A DNA stretch of 64,000 nucleotides, taken from positions 1-64,000 of the forward strand of contig DIMT01000034.1 in NCBI GenBank assembly GCA_002425705.1, written 5' to 3'. The stretch comes from Firmicutes bacterium UBA5559. GTDB lineage: Bacteria > Bacillota > Clostridia > Peptostreptococcales > Anaerovoracaceae. The notes under the pieces were generated by a model that saw only the letters and a program-made list of their open reading frames with translations, was not told where the DNA came from and did not search any database. The translations under genes were made by a program, and so were the position numbers. Below are positions 8,631 through 16,195 of the stretch, one piece after another (the stretch's first letter is position 1; the number at the start of each line of letters is the position of its first letter).

Positions 8631-9017
8631 ATGATCAAAGTATATTTAGCAGCATTCCCCATGTTATACGAGGGGGAAGATATTGAAGTGCTATACCGAG
8701 TCTTTCAGGACGATATTCTTGTCAAAAAGGACGAATTTTATCTGGAATATGTGAAGCCGGCTGTTGTCGGATTGCATGCTGTCCTTGCTGTTTTATACAA
8801 ACTGGAAGAATTCAAGGAAGAAGAAATTACGATTATGATTAATGATTCTGCCCTGAATGAGATCATCAAAGGTTCCTGCACGACGAAGAATGGGGACGTC
8901 CTTAAAATGGCAAGCAAGGTAAAAAAGCAAATAACTAAATTCAGCAACTTATCTTTTGCCAATGTAACCAAGGATAAAGGGGCTTTGACAAAATGGAAGG
9001 AAATAATCGAGGATTAA
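8631..9017 (+). CDS. Small uncharacterised protein, possibly RNase-H-fold without catalytic residues
   Basis: 128 residues, soluble, ATG at 8631 with an AGGAG site 12-16 bases before it. I do not recognise a named family. The arrangement (EITIMINDSALNEIIKGS, then a helix and FSNLSFANVTKD near the end) resembles the second half of RNase-H-like folds, where a strand with Asp-Ser is followed by a helix and a final strand, but the usual acidic triad is not evident. It ends one base before the YgjP-like metallopeptidase start, so the two are almost certainly co-translated. Function unknown; the fold suggestion is weak inference. Confidence 0.6.
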   Translation: MIKVYLAAFPMLYEGEDIEVLYRVFQDDILVKKDEFYLEYVKPAVVGLHAVLAVLYKLEEFKEEEITIMINDSALNEIIKGSCTTKNGDVLKMASKVKKQITKFSNLSFANVTKDKGALTKWKEIIED

Positions 9018-9018
9018 A

Positions 9019-9429
9019 TTGAACACAGTTGGGAAGCAATATATAAAATATTTGGGAGAAATGAGACCCATTGATGAATGGATTTCTGCCGATGGCTTGT
9101 CAGAAACGGAGCTGCTGGATGAAGTCAGCAAGTTTTATATCAAGATGAGCAAGCAGATTACAAAAGAAAGAACGGAACTTTATCAAAAGGCTTTAGGTGT
9201 TGTCGCCCGGTCCATCCGAATCGATAAAATAGGCAAACGCTGGGGCAGCTGCAACACAAAAAAGGAGATTACTTACAACTATTTGATCGTAACATTACCC
9301 ATGGACCTCATCGATTACATCGTTGTCCACGAGCTTTGTCATATCCATCATATGAATCATGACCGGTCCTTTTGGCGTAAGGTCGGGAGTGTTATGCCCG
9401 ACTATAAGAAAAGAATGGAAATGCTTTAA
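9019..9429 (+). CDS. YgjP/SprT-like zinc metallopeptidase domain protein (short)
   Basis: 136 residues. The C-terminal half has the YgjP (DUF45) signature: KRWGSCNTKKEITYNY (about residue 73) followed by VVHELCHIHHMNHDRSFW (about residue 98), giving the HExxH-type zinc site (HELCH) plus the downstream His. Full YgjP proteins are usually about 220-240 residues, so the N-terminal part is shortened. The start is uncertain: TTG at 9019 has GAGG 6 bases upstream, while the first ATG is at 9061 behind GGGAGA. It follows the small gene at 8631 with a 1-bp gap. A proteolytic or DNA/RNA-associated role is inferred from the family only. Confidence 0.75.
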   Translation: MNTVGKQYIKYLGEMRPIDEWISADGLSETELLDEVSKFYIKMSKQITKERTELYQKALGVVARSIRIDKIGKRWGSCNTKKEITYNYLIVTLPMDLIDYIVVHELCHIHHMNHDRSFWRKVGSVMPDYKKRMEML

Positions 9430-9480
9430 TAGAATTGGGTATGATTTCAGCATCACGAAAATAGGAAGGGGAGAGCAAGC

Positions 9481-9825
9481 ATGAAGACAGGTAAAATGAT
9501 AGCTTGGATTGGTCTTTTGGCAATGACTGCCGGATTAGCAAACGGCTTTATCAACGGGGATTTTCTGGCTGACGGGGGGGAACTGTTGGCAAACCCATGG
9601 GGAGTCATGTCCCTGATCGATTTATACGTGGGGTTTGTTCTGTTTTCCATGTGGATCGTATTTCGGGAAAAATCCTGGGCTGCAAAAATTTTGTGGATTA
9701 TAGCCATGATGGTTCTGGGATTTTTTACAGGTGCTTTGTATATCCTCTATGCCTTTTATACCTGCAAAGAGGATTGGCTGACCTTTTTCCTGGGACATCG
9801 GAAAGAAGATTATAATAGGAATTAA
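9481..9825 (+). CDS. Small integral membrane protein (DUF1475-like)
   Basis: 114 residues with three likely membrane segments (about residues 8-28, 45-62 and 70-92). The central stretch NPWGVMSLIDLYVGFVLFS followed by FREKSW resembles the DUF1475 pattern, in which a short loop with Asp links two helices; the assignment is tentative. The ATG at 9481 follows GGAAGGGGAG. A seven-G run lies at 9574-9580. It is bounded downstream by a terminator at 9837-9870. No function is known. Confidence 0.65.
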   Translation: MKTGKMIAWIGLLAMTAGLANGFINGDFLADGGELLANPWGVMSLIDLYVGFVLFSMWIVFREKSWAAKILWIIAMMVLGFFTGALYILYAFYTCKEDWLTFFLGHRKEDYNRN

Positions 9826-9836
9826 ACACACAAAAC

Positions 9837-9870
9837 TACCCACGTCGCCAAAACGAGGGTAATTTTTTTA
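9837..9870 (+). terminator. Rho-independent terminator after the small membrane-protein gene
   Basis: TACCC-A-CGT (9837-9845) pairs with ACG-A-GGGTA (9853-9861), one A-A mismatch, 7-nt loop, followed by a run of seven T to 9869. Confidence 0.65.
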
Positions 9871-9873
9871 ATA

Positions 9874-9889
9874 TTTTACACATGTAAAA
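9874..9889. promoter_or_regulatory. Palindrome immediately upstream of the second Fic promoter
   Basis: TTTTACA (9874-9880) and TGTAAAA (9883-9889) are perfect 7-bp inverted arms around CA, abutting the -35 hexamer at 9890. This is a good candidate for a regulator site. Confidence 0.5.
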
Positions 9890-9918
9890 TTGACTCAGGT
9901 AATAAAGAGTGATAAAAT
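9890..9918 (+). promoter_or_regulatory. Sigma-A promoter of the second Fic gene
   Basis: TTGACT (9890-9895), 17-bp spacer, TAAAAT (9913-9918); the expected start point is near 9925. Confidence 0.7.
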
Positions 9919-9941
9919 ACCCATAATGAGGAGGGTATTTT
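9914..9941. promoter_or_regulatory. Inverted repeat spanning the -10 box and ribosome site of the second Fic gene
   Basis: AAAATACCC (9914-9922) and GGGTATTTT (9933-9941) are perfect 9-bp arms around a 10-bp spacer. The left arm overlaps the -10 box and the right arm overlaps the GAGGAGGG ribosome site, so binding here would block expression. Because transcription should begin after the left arm, a DNA operator is more likely than an mRNA hairpin. Confidence 0.5.
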
Positions 9942-9942
9942 A

Positions 9943-11013
9943 ATGTTTGATTATGAATTGCCGATGTTACCACCAAATGTTGAGCTGGAAACCAAGGCTG
10001 TACTGAAGCAACTGGCAAGATCCAACCGGGCATTGGCAGAATTGAAGGGATATGCGGATACTATCCCAAACAAACATATTCTGATCAATGCTGTATTAAT
10101 CAATGAATCCAAGGATAGTTCGGCTATTGAAAATATTGTTACAACTCATGATGACCTATACCAGGCAATGAGCAATACAAGTGGCGCCAGTCTGGCAGCC
10201 AAAGAGGTTGAAAATTACAGGACAGCCATTTGGCAGGGATATGAACTCGTAAAAGAGCGGGGAATGCTGACAACGAACATGATTATAGAAATTCAGGGAT
10301 TGATCGAGAAAAATCGTGCTGGTATCAGAAAGTTACCCGGAACGGTTCTCCGGAACGAAAAGACTGGCGAGACGGTTTATGCTCCTCCCGAGGGGGAGGA
10401 GGGTATACGAAGCCTATTGAGTAACCTGGAAAAATACATCAATGTTGACGAAGATGACATTGACCCTTTAATAAAATTATCAATCATCCATTATCAATTT
10501 GAGAGCATTCATCCTTTTTACGATGGGAATGGCAGAACAGGAAGAATAATAAATATTCTCTACTTGGTATTAAAAGGGCTGCTGGATAGCCCAATCGTAT
10601 ACCTCAGTAGCTATATCATAAGAAATAAGTCAGAATATTATCGACTTCTTCAGGATATCAGGGATTCCGGGGAATGGGAGGAATGGATATTATACATTCT
10701 GAAAGGTGTGGAAGAAATGTCCGTTGAAACTTTGGAATTAGTAAAAAAGATCAATGAGGAAGTAGAAAAAATGAGTAAAGAGATTAAAGAGAAGTTGCCG
10801 AAAATTTACTCAAAAGAGTTGATTGATCTTTTATTCTACGAGTTTTATACGAAGATCAGTTATATTGAAAAAGGGCTGTCTATTACTAGGAAAACAGCAT
10901 CGAACTACCTGACAGCCCTTGAAAATGAGGGATTCCTAACATCGGAAAAAATCGGCAAGGAGAGGATTTATCAGAATAAGAGGCTATACGATATGATAAA
11001 GGCCACGCCATAA
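9943..11013 (+). CDS. Fic-family AMP-transferase-type protein (class II) with C-terminal winged helix
   Basis: 356 residues. The Fic core motif HPFYDGNGRTGR (about residue 189) is intact. SSAIEN near residue 58 matches the class II inhibitory helix. Before the core, VYAPPEGEEGI forms the target-docking flap region. The last about 70 residues (LIDLLFYEFYTKISYIEKGLSITRKTASNYLTAL) look like a winged helix-turn-helix, so DNA binding and autoregulation are plausible. It differs clearly from the Fic protein at 7457, so the two are divergent paralogues, not a recent duplication. It has its own promoter with two overlapping dyads. The target is unknown. Confidence 0.88.
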   Translation: MFDYELPMLPPNVELETKAVLKQLARSNRALAELKGYADTIPNKHILINAVLINESKDSSAIENIVTTHDDLYQAMSNTSGASLAAKEVENYRTAIWQGYELVKERGMLTTNMIIEIQGLIEKNRAGIRKLPGTVLRNEKTGETVYAPPEGEEGIRSLLSNLEKYINVDEDDIDPLIKLSIIHYQFESIHPFYDGNGRTGRIINILYLVLKGLLDSPIVYLSSYIIRNKSEYYRLLQDIRDSGEWEEWILYILKGVEEMSVETLELVKKINEEVEKMSKEIKEKLPKIYSKELIDLLFYEFYTKISYIEKGLSITRKTASNYLTALENEGFLTSEKIGKERIYQNKRLYDMIKATP

Positions 11014-11061
11014 AAAGCCAACAAAAGGTTACATACCATAGCCGGCAGAAAGGAATCGAAT

Positions 11062-12264
11062 ATGAACGGGAATCCGGAAAAAATCATTCGAATCAGTGAA
11101 TACATAGAGGGACTCCTGAACAAGGAGAATGGACGACAACTCTACGATCGATATCAGGTAGCCTTTGAAGAGGTAGGCCCTCAAGACCTATTCGGAGCCT
11201 TTTACCGTTTGATGGAAAAGGGGCTCCAGTCCAAAGAGCTCCTGGCCGTTCTGGATAAGGTCATCAACGTGGCCTATGAGGGGCTTTCTGCTCATCCATG
11301 GAAAATGCCGGAGAACAATGGGTTTCTCCTTTCCCTCATGATGGAAAACCAGGCCCTGATTGAGAAACTGGAAGAAATCAAGGGAGTTCTGCGGGAGGAG
11401 GATCCGCTGTCGAGAAAAGAAAAGCTGATTCCCAGGGTAGAAGAACTGCTTCTATTCAACCACCATTATTTAAAAAAGGAAAACATCCTTTTTCCTTATA
11501 TGGAAAGAAAGATGGAGCAGTTTGGAGGTCTTTCCATTATGTGGTCCCTTCACGATGAGGCAAGGGAAAAGATGAAGCAAGTGCTTCGGTGCTTGGAATC
11601 AGAACAGGGCCTAGACCCGGAGTTCAATCGGCAGATCGGGAGTTTGTTTTTTATCCTTCACGGACTGGTGAAAAAAGAAGAGCTCATTCTATTGCCGGCA
11701 GCCAGTGAGGCGCTGACAGAAGAAGAGTGGGCCGAGATGGGTAAGCAGAGCCTGGAATATGAATTTCCCTTTATCGAGAAACCGGAAGAACAGCCAGAAA
11801 GCGCTGAGGAAACTACCTTTCAGCGTAGGCTGGAGTTGGCAACCGATGGAACCCATAAATTTAAAACGGAGACGGGAGAGTTGGATTTTGAACAGATCCT
11901 CATGATTTTCAATGCATTGCCCGTGGATATGACCTTTGTGGATGAAAACAACAGGGTGAGATATTTCTCCCGGCCCAAAGACCGGTTTTTCCCAAGGTCA
12001 CCGGCGATTATCGGCCGGGACGTAGATAAATGCCATCCGCCGGAAAGCGTTCATGTGGTCCAGCAGATCGTAGAAAGCTTCCGAAGCGGGAACCGGGATA
12101 CGGCCTCCTTCTGGATCAATTTGAAAGGGAAAATGATTCTGATCCAATACTTTGCTTTGAGAGATTCGGAGGGAGTATATAAAGGCGTGCTGGAAGTCAG
12201 CCAGGACATAACAGAAATTAAGAGCCTGGAGGGGGAACGGCGATTGCTTCAGTGGGAGGATTAG
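11062..12264 (+). CDS. DUF438 / hemerythrin (HHE) / PAS domain protein
   Basis: 400 residues in three parts. Residues 1-75 match DUF438 (IIRISEYIEGLL and LLAVLDKVINVAYEGL). Residues about 85-235 form a hemerythrin-like helical bundle with iron-ligand His/Glu in FNHHYLKKENILFPYMERK, SLHDEAREKM and FILHGLVKKEE. Residues about 275-395 form a PAS domain (FNALPVDMTFVDENNRVRYFS, ending in VLEVSQDITEIKSLEGE). Proteins of this architecture are common in anaerobes and are thought to sense oxygen, NO or redox through a di-iron site and PAS. No output domain is present. It heads a tight gene row to 15269. Confidence 0.85.
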   Translation: MNGNPEKIIRISEYIEGLLNKENGRQLYDRYQVAFEEVGPQDLFGAFYRLMEKGLQSKELLAVLDKVINVAYEGLSAHPWKMPENNGFLLSLMMENQALIEKLEEIKGVLREEDPLSRKEKLIPRVEELLLFNHHYLKKENILFPYMERKMEQFGGLSIMWSLHDEAREKMKQVLRCLESEQGLDPEFNRQIGSLFFILHGLVKKEELILLPAASEALTEEEWAEMGKQSLEYEFPFIEKPEEQPESAEETTFQRRLELATDGTHKFKTETGELDFEQILMIFNALPVDMTFVDENNRVRYFSRPKDRFFPRSPAIIGRDVDKCHPPESVHVVQQIVESFRSGNRDTASFWINLKGKMILIQYFALRDSEGVYKGVLEVSQDITEIKSLEGERRLLQWED

Positions 12265-12265
12265 C

Positions 12266-13006
12266 ATGTGGTTTTATATTGGTCTCGGTGTGTTTTTTAT
12301 TGGATTGGGGCTGGCGGTTCACGTTTATAAGTGGTACTTTCTGATCTCTGGCTATAATACGATGTCAAAAGAGAAGAAGGCTAGGGTGGATACGGCAAGC
12401 CTTGGCCGCTTGATTGGAATTTATTCCTATGTGAATGGTGGCGTTCTTCTTCTCATGGGTTTACTCCACGGTGTCGGATTGAAACCAAGTCTGATTCCCG
12501 CCATTATGGTTTTTGGACTATCCACCCTATATGTGATAGTAAAATCTCAAAAATATGATGGTAATTTATTTGATGAGAGGGGCAGACTCCGGCCGGGATC
12601 CAAGAAGAAACTTGCCATACCAGCCGGAATAATGGTGGTCAGCTTTATTCTGGTTGCGGTACTGTTGTTTTTTTCTTCTCGTCCTACGGAGGTGAATTTG
12701 ATTGATGAGGGCTTACAGATACACGGCATGTATGGAGATGTTTATGAATGGGATTCTATCGAATCAATCCAGTTGATGGAGGAATTGCCTACAATCGAGT
12801 TAAGAACCAACGGGTCAGCCGTTGGCTCCCATTTGAAGGGCCATTTCAGAACAACAGAACTGGGCCCCGTCAAACTATTTGTTGATGCCGGGAAATCGCC
12901 TTTTATTTACTTTGAATCGGAGGGACGGGTAATCATCTTCAATTTGGAGACGGAGCAAGTAACCAGGGAAGTATTCACACAAATTCAAAAAAGGATTAGC
13001 GGGTGA
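12266..13006 (+). CDS. DUF3784 membrane protein with C-terminal PH-like domain
   Basis: 246 residues starting 1 bp after the upstream stop. The N-terminal half has membrane segments at about residues 3-20, 55-72, 76-92 and 115-138; WYFLISGYNTMSKEKKARVDTASLGRLIG is the typical DUF3784 loop. The C-terminal about 95 residues (VNLIDEGLQIHGMYGDVYEWDSIESIQLMEELP) look like a bacterial PH-type beta domain. It is probably a small membrane-anchored protein; the role is unknown. It is co-transcribed with the DUF438 gene and the DUF3159-like gene. Confidence 0.75.
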   Translation: MWFYIGLGVFFIGLGLAVHVYKWYFLISGYNTMSKEKKARVDTASLGRLIGIYSYVNGGVLLLMGLLHGVGLKPSLIPAIMVFGLSTLYVIVKSQKYDGNLFDERGRLRPGSKKKLAIPAGIMVVSFILVAVLLFFSSRPTEVNLIDEGLQIHGMYGDVYEWDSIESIQLMEELPTIELRTNGSAVGSHLKGHFRTTELGPVKLFVDAGKSPFIYFESEGRVIIFNLETEQVTREVFTQIQKRISG

Positions 13007-13010
13007 TGAT

Positions 13011-13676
13011 TTGATTATAAAAGAAATTAGGGAGGAAATTAAATCCATCCTCCAGGGGAAGACCATCGATGCCATTCTGCCGCCCTTTGTCTATGTCATC
13101 ATCAATGGCCTATTCGGCCTGGGCATTGCTGCCGGATCAGCTCTTGCTGCTTCTCTGGTGTTAGTCGCCCTGCGATTGAAATCAAAAAAGAACTGGAAAT
13201 ATGCATTCGCAGGATTTATGAGTGTTGTCATCGCTGTTGGTTTTGCTATCCTTTCCGGCAGCGCGGCCAACTATTATTTGCCCAAACTGTTTACCAGCAT
13301 CGGGTTAATTGTTATTACCGTTATCAGCCTCATCCTGAAAAAACCCTTAGCGGCTTGGCTCAGTCATCTGTCCAGAGGCTGGGAGCTTGAGTGGTTCTGG
13401 AGACCGGACATCCGACCGGCTTATACGGAGGTAACCTTGTTATGGCTGGGGCTTTTTATGATGCGCGGGGTACTTCAGTTTGTCCTGTTGGTGGCTGACA
13501 ACGTCGCAGGTCTATTTCTGCTCAACACCCTGCTGGGCCTTCCAGTCACCATCTCGGTATTGGTGTTAAGCTATATTTATGGGGTTTGGCGTCTCAAGAA
13601 GCTGGGTGGACCAGGGGTTGAGGAATACCGGCAAGGTACACCGAGACCATGGAAGGGGCAGACTCGGGGTTTTTAA
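13011..13676 (+). CDS. DUF3159-like polytopic membrane protein
   Basis: 221 residues with about six hydrophobic segments and a WFWRPDIRPAYTEVTLLWLGLF motif characteristic of DUF3159. The start is a TTG at 13011, 4 bp after the preceding stop; no in-frame ATG fits better, because the ATG at 13006 is followed immediately by a stop. Tight spacing implies translational coupling to the DUF3784 gene. Family function is unknown; DUF3159 is better known from Actinobacteria, so a clostridial copy is of mild interest. Confidence 0.7.
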   Translation: MIIKEIREEIKSILQGKTIDAILPPFVYVIINGLFGLGIAAGSALAASLVLVALRLKSKKNWKYAFAGFMSVVIAVGFAILSGSAANYYLPKLFTSIGLIVITVISLILKKPLAAWLSHLSRGWELEWFWRPDIRPAYTEVTLLWLGLFMMRGVLQFVLLVADNVAGLFLLNTLLGLPVTISVLVLSYIYGVWRLKKLGGPGVEEYRQGTPRPWKGQTRGF

Positions 13677-13704
13677 TTGGGAGGTTTATTGAAAGGGGTT
13701 TGTC

Positions 13705-14073
13705 ATGGAACTGAAAATCATTCAAAGTGAGTTCGCCATATGTAAGGTACAAAATCTATCGGAGATCAAATATGAGGACGATTTCTATTTTATTGGGAAA
13801 ACCGATGAAGAAATTTCCCTGGTCTGCAGCATCGATTCCCTTCCCCGGAATATCATCGAATGTGATAAGCCATGGAAGGCTTTTAGAATTGAAGGGGTGC
13901 TGGACTTTTCCCTGATCGGGATCCTGTCAAAATTGTCAACCTTGCTGGCGGAAAACAACATCGGGATTTATGCAGTATCCACCTTTAATACGGATTATAT
14001 TTTAACTAAAACAGAAAATTTTGATAGGGCTATCCATGTCCTGCAGGAAGCGGGATATGAGGTAATAAAATAA
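13705..14073 (+). CDS. ACT-domain protein (CASTOR/ACT_7-like)
   Basis: 122 residues with two ACT-like halves. The N-terminal half (MELKIIQSEFAICKV to EEISLVCSID) and the C-terminal half (AFRIEGVLDFSLIGILSKLSTLLAENNIGIYAVSTFNTDYILT) match small stand-alone ACT proteins of the ACT_7 type, which bind amino acids or act as regulators. The stop TAA at 14071-14073 overlaps the ATG of the flavin reductase at 14073. It has no catalytic domain. The likely role is sensing a small ligand; the partner is unknown. Confidence 0.8.
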   Translation: MELKIIQSEFAICKVQNLSEIKYEDDFYFIGKTDEEISLVCSIDSLPRNIIECDKPWKAFRIEGVLDFSLIGILSKLSTLLAENNIGIYAVSTFNTDYILTKTENFDRAIHVLQEAGYEVIK

Positions 14074-15269
14074 TGAAAACACTGTTTGATTTAAGAGAGA
14101 AACATGATGGTGAGCTGATTGAGGCCATCCAAAAATTGTATCAGGAGCCATTGAAGGTAGTGCCAATGGGAGAACCGCCCATCACACCATGCATCGGTTG
14201 CTGGAATTGCTGGCTAAAGACCCCGGGGAACTGTGTCATGAAGGATTCGATGGCCGAGAGCTATTCCGATTACATGAATAGTGATACGGTGATTGTGCTA
14301 ATGGACACCGCCCAGGGATTCCTGAATCATCAGGGAAAAGCCTTCCTGGACAGGACGATTCCCCACTTCCTTCCCTACATTGAGATTGTGGACGGAGAGT
14401 GTCACCACGCAGCTCGATATCCGAGCTATCCCGATCTGATTTTTTACTTTGACACCATAGATTTAACCAAGCAGGAAGAACAAGTGTTGGAGGACTATTT
14501 GTATCGTACCGCCTATCACTTCCAATCGAAAGCATATCGAATTGAAATGGACAACGGACTCCATCTTCGACCACTGCCCCCCAGGAAAGCCAAAAGACAG
14601 ACGATTGCTTTTGAATCCGTTGGGCCAATGGAGAAATTGGTGATTTATAACGGTTCTCCCAGAAGAAGCGGGAGCAATTCCGCCCTTATTCTCAGGAATG
14701 TGACAGAATCCCTTGGAGAAAAGGTGGAGATTCGGGATTTAAAGGAAAGGGATAAATGGGAGGAGTGGGCAGCCGCTTTTCAGGAGGAAGAACATGTCCT
14801 GTTCTTCATGCCCCTTTATGTTCACGCCATGCCTTCCCATGTCATGGCTTTTATGGAAAAACTTCAAGCTTCTAAAGGGAGTATCAGCTTCTTTGTTCAG
14901 TCCGGTTTCCCGGAAAGCAGTCAATCTCACTACCTGGAGGCCTATTTTGAGCAACTGGCACTTCGGCTGGGAAGAATCTATCTGGGGACAGCCATCAAGG
15001 GTGGAATGGAAGGGATGCAGATGAGGCCCCCTGGTGGGCAGGCTAAAATCATGGAACCATTGGTTAAGGCTATTGTGGCCTTAGTGTTCGACGGAAGATT
15101 CAATCCGAAGGATATTCACCGGTTGGCTAGACCTGTTCGGATGGGCCTGCTTATGAAAACCATATTTAGAATCCTTGCCAAGTTTGGCTTGGTCAACTAT
15201 TTTTGGGATCAGCAGCTGAAAGAAAATCAGGCCTTTGAGAGGCGCTTTGAACAGCCCTATGTAAAATGA
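14073..15269 (+). CDS. Two-domain NAD(P)H-dependent FMN reductase-like protein
   Basis: 398 residues. The N-terminal domain resembles the flavodoxin-like NADPH-dependent FMN reductase fold and carries the Cys-rich loop CIGCWNCWLKTPGNC (about residue 30) but no clear flavin phosphate loop. The second domain begins near residue 187 with LVIYNGSPRRSGSNSALIL, a canonical FMN-phosphate loop, and continues with FFMPLYVHAMPSHVMAFME. The fused arrangement suggests a multi-step reductase in redox or metal handling. It overlaps the ACT gene by 1 bp. The 3' end overlaps the convergent truncated exporter gene by 13 bp. Confidence 0.75.
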   Translation: MKTLFDLREKHDGELIEAIQKLYQEPLKVVPMGEPPITPCIGCWNCWLKTPGNCVMKDSMAESYSDYMNSDTVIVLMDTAQGFLNHQGKAFLDRTIPHFLPYIEIVDGECHHAARYPSYPDLIFYFDTIDLTKQEEQVLEDYLYRTAYHFQSKAYRIEMDNGLHLRPLPPRKAKRQTIAFESVGPMEKLVIYNGSPRRSGSNSALILRNVTESLGEKVEIRDLKERDKWEEWAAAFQEEEHVLFFMPLYVHAMPSHVMAFMEKLQASKGSISFFVQSGFPESSQSHYLEAYFEQLALRLGRIYLGTAIKGGMEGMQMRPPGGQAKIMEPLVKAIVALVFDGRFNPKDIHRLARPVRMGLLMKTIFRILAKFGLVNYFWDQQLKENQAFERRFEQPYVK

Positions 15270-16114
15270 AGATTGGAAAATCGCTGTTTGATTTCAATGA
15301 AACTGATGATGTCACTAAAATACCGGAGCATAATAAATTTATTTTGAAGTTCTTCCTGTGACTTTGGCAGTGGGGCCATTCTATAGTATTCTTCCACTTC
15401 TTTTGCATTTCGTATTAATTCGTTGGCCGGATTAAGTTCTTCCAACTCATTGGCAAGCTGTTCAGTAAAGTCGAAAAGTTTATGGGCTTCCTCATCGGTG
15501 ATGGAAATCTCTTTCAGGTAACCATTCATATGCAATAAAATTTGGTACTGTTCTCTTCTCATTTGAAAATACATGATATAATAGCTATTGTCCTTCAGGA
15601 TATCGTTATTATTGTCTTCTATGGAAGCACTTAGTCCAGTAGTGATGCACCCATCAAGTTTTTCAAGCAGCTGACTTTGTTCCTCGCTGGAACACTGATG
15701 AATCAGCTGCTTCTTTATATTGCGAAGAAATTTTCTAAGCAGAGCCTCTGTTTCTTCCTGCTTCTGGATGATGCTCTTTCTTAAATTCAGCATATATACA
15801 CTGGTTGCCATCGCGCAGGAAACCCCAATAAGGACAAGGGCTGTTTCGTTCAGGATAATGGTTAGGCCTATTGATTCAAAGGTGTAGATATGGCTGGCGA
15901 GAACCGCACCGATTACCAGATTCTCCGAACTCTTAATCAGAGTCAGCAGAGGGACGTAGAGAAAAAGGAACAATCCAAAAATGTAGATGTTGTGCCCCCC
16001 AAAATAGAATAGGGCTGCTGAAAGAACAATTGCCAGGAAAGAAACGGCAATTCGTTTGATCGAAAATGACAAAAGTGAGTCGCGATTGGGATGGAGCATT
16101 TTAAGGGAAAGCAT
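15257..16114 (-). CDS. Aromatic acid exporter (ArAE_1)-like protein, N-terminally truncated
   Basis: Reverse-strand protein of about 285 residues with four hydrophobic segments in the first half and a helical cytoplasmic C-terminal domain (from about QKQEETEALLRKFLRNIKKQ), as in YqjA/ArAE_1 proteins. Such proteins normally start with another about 45-residue two-helix part before the segment seen here; that part is absent. The reading frame extends to 16201, but its extra N-terminal residues are polar, lack a ribosome site and overlap the strong promoter and leader of the divergent LacI gene. I place the start at the ATG at 16114, also without a good ribosome site. It is probably a decayed or 5'-truncated gene. 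Confidence 0.55.
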   Translation of the reverse strand: MLSLKMLHPNRDSLLSFSIKRIAVSFLAIVLSAALFYFGGHNIYIFGLFLFLYVPLLTLIKSSENLVIGAVLASHIYTFESIGLTIILNETALVLIGVSCAMATSVYMLNLRKSIIQKQEETEALLRKFLRNIKKQLIHQCSSEEQSQLLEKLDGCITTGLSASIEDNNNDILKDNSYYIMYFQMRREQYQILLHMNGYLKEISITDEEAHKLFDFTEQLANELEELNPANELIRNAKEVEEYYRMAPLPKSQEELQNKFIMLRYFSDIISFIEIKQRFSNLHFT

Positions 16115-16115
16115 A

Positions 16116-16144
16116 TTGACAAGGCAAATTTTGGATGCTATACT
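16116..16144 (+). promoter_or_regulatory. Sigma-A promoter of the lacI-type regulator gene
   Basis: TTGACA (16116-16121), 17-bp spacer, TATACT (16139-16144); GGAGG and the ATG at 16196 follow. Confidence 0.75.
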
Positions 16145-16158
16145 CTGTTTAACGTCAT

Positions 16159-16172
16159 CGTTCACGAGAACG
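16159..16172. promoter_or_regulatory. Dyad in the leader of the LacI-type regulator gene (candidate autoregulatory site)
   Basis: CGTTC (16159-16163) and GAACG (16168-16172) flank ACGA, just downstream of the start point. LacI-family regulators often bind such short dyads with central purine/pyrimidine steps; it does not match the operator at 17281. Confidence 0.3.
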
Positions 16173-16195
16173 GTGCTGGAAAGGAGGGAATATTC

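Noticed and set aside
9019..9060. ATG at 9061 as the only possible start of the YgjP-like gene
   Set aside because: Kept as an alternative; TTG at 9019 has a properly spaced GAGG, and the 1-bp gap to the upstream gene supports coupled translation.
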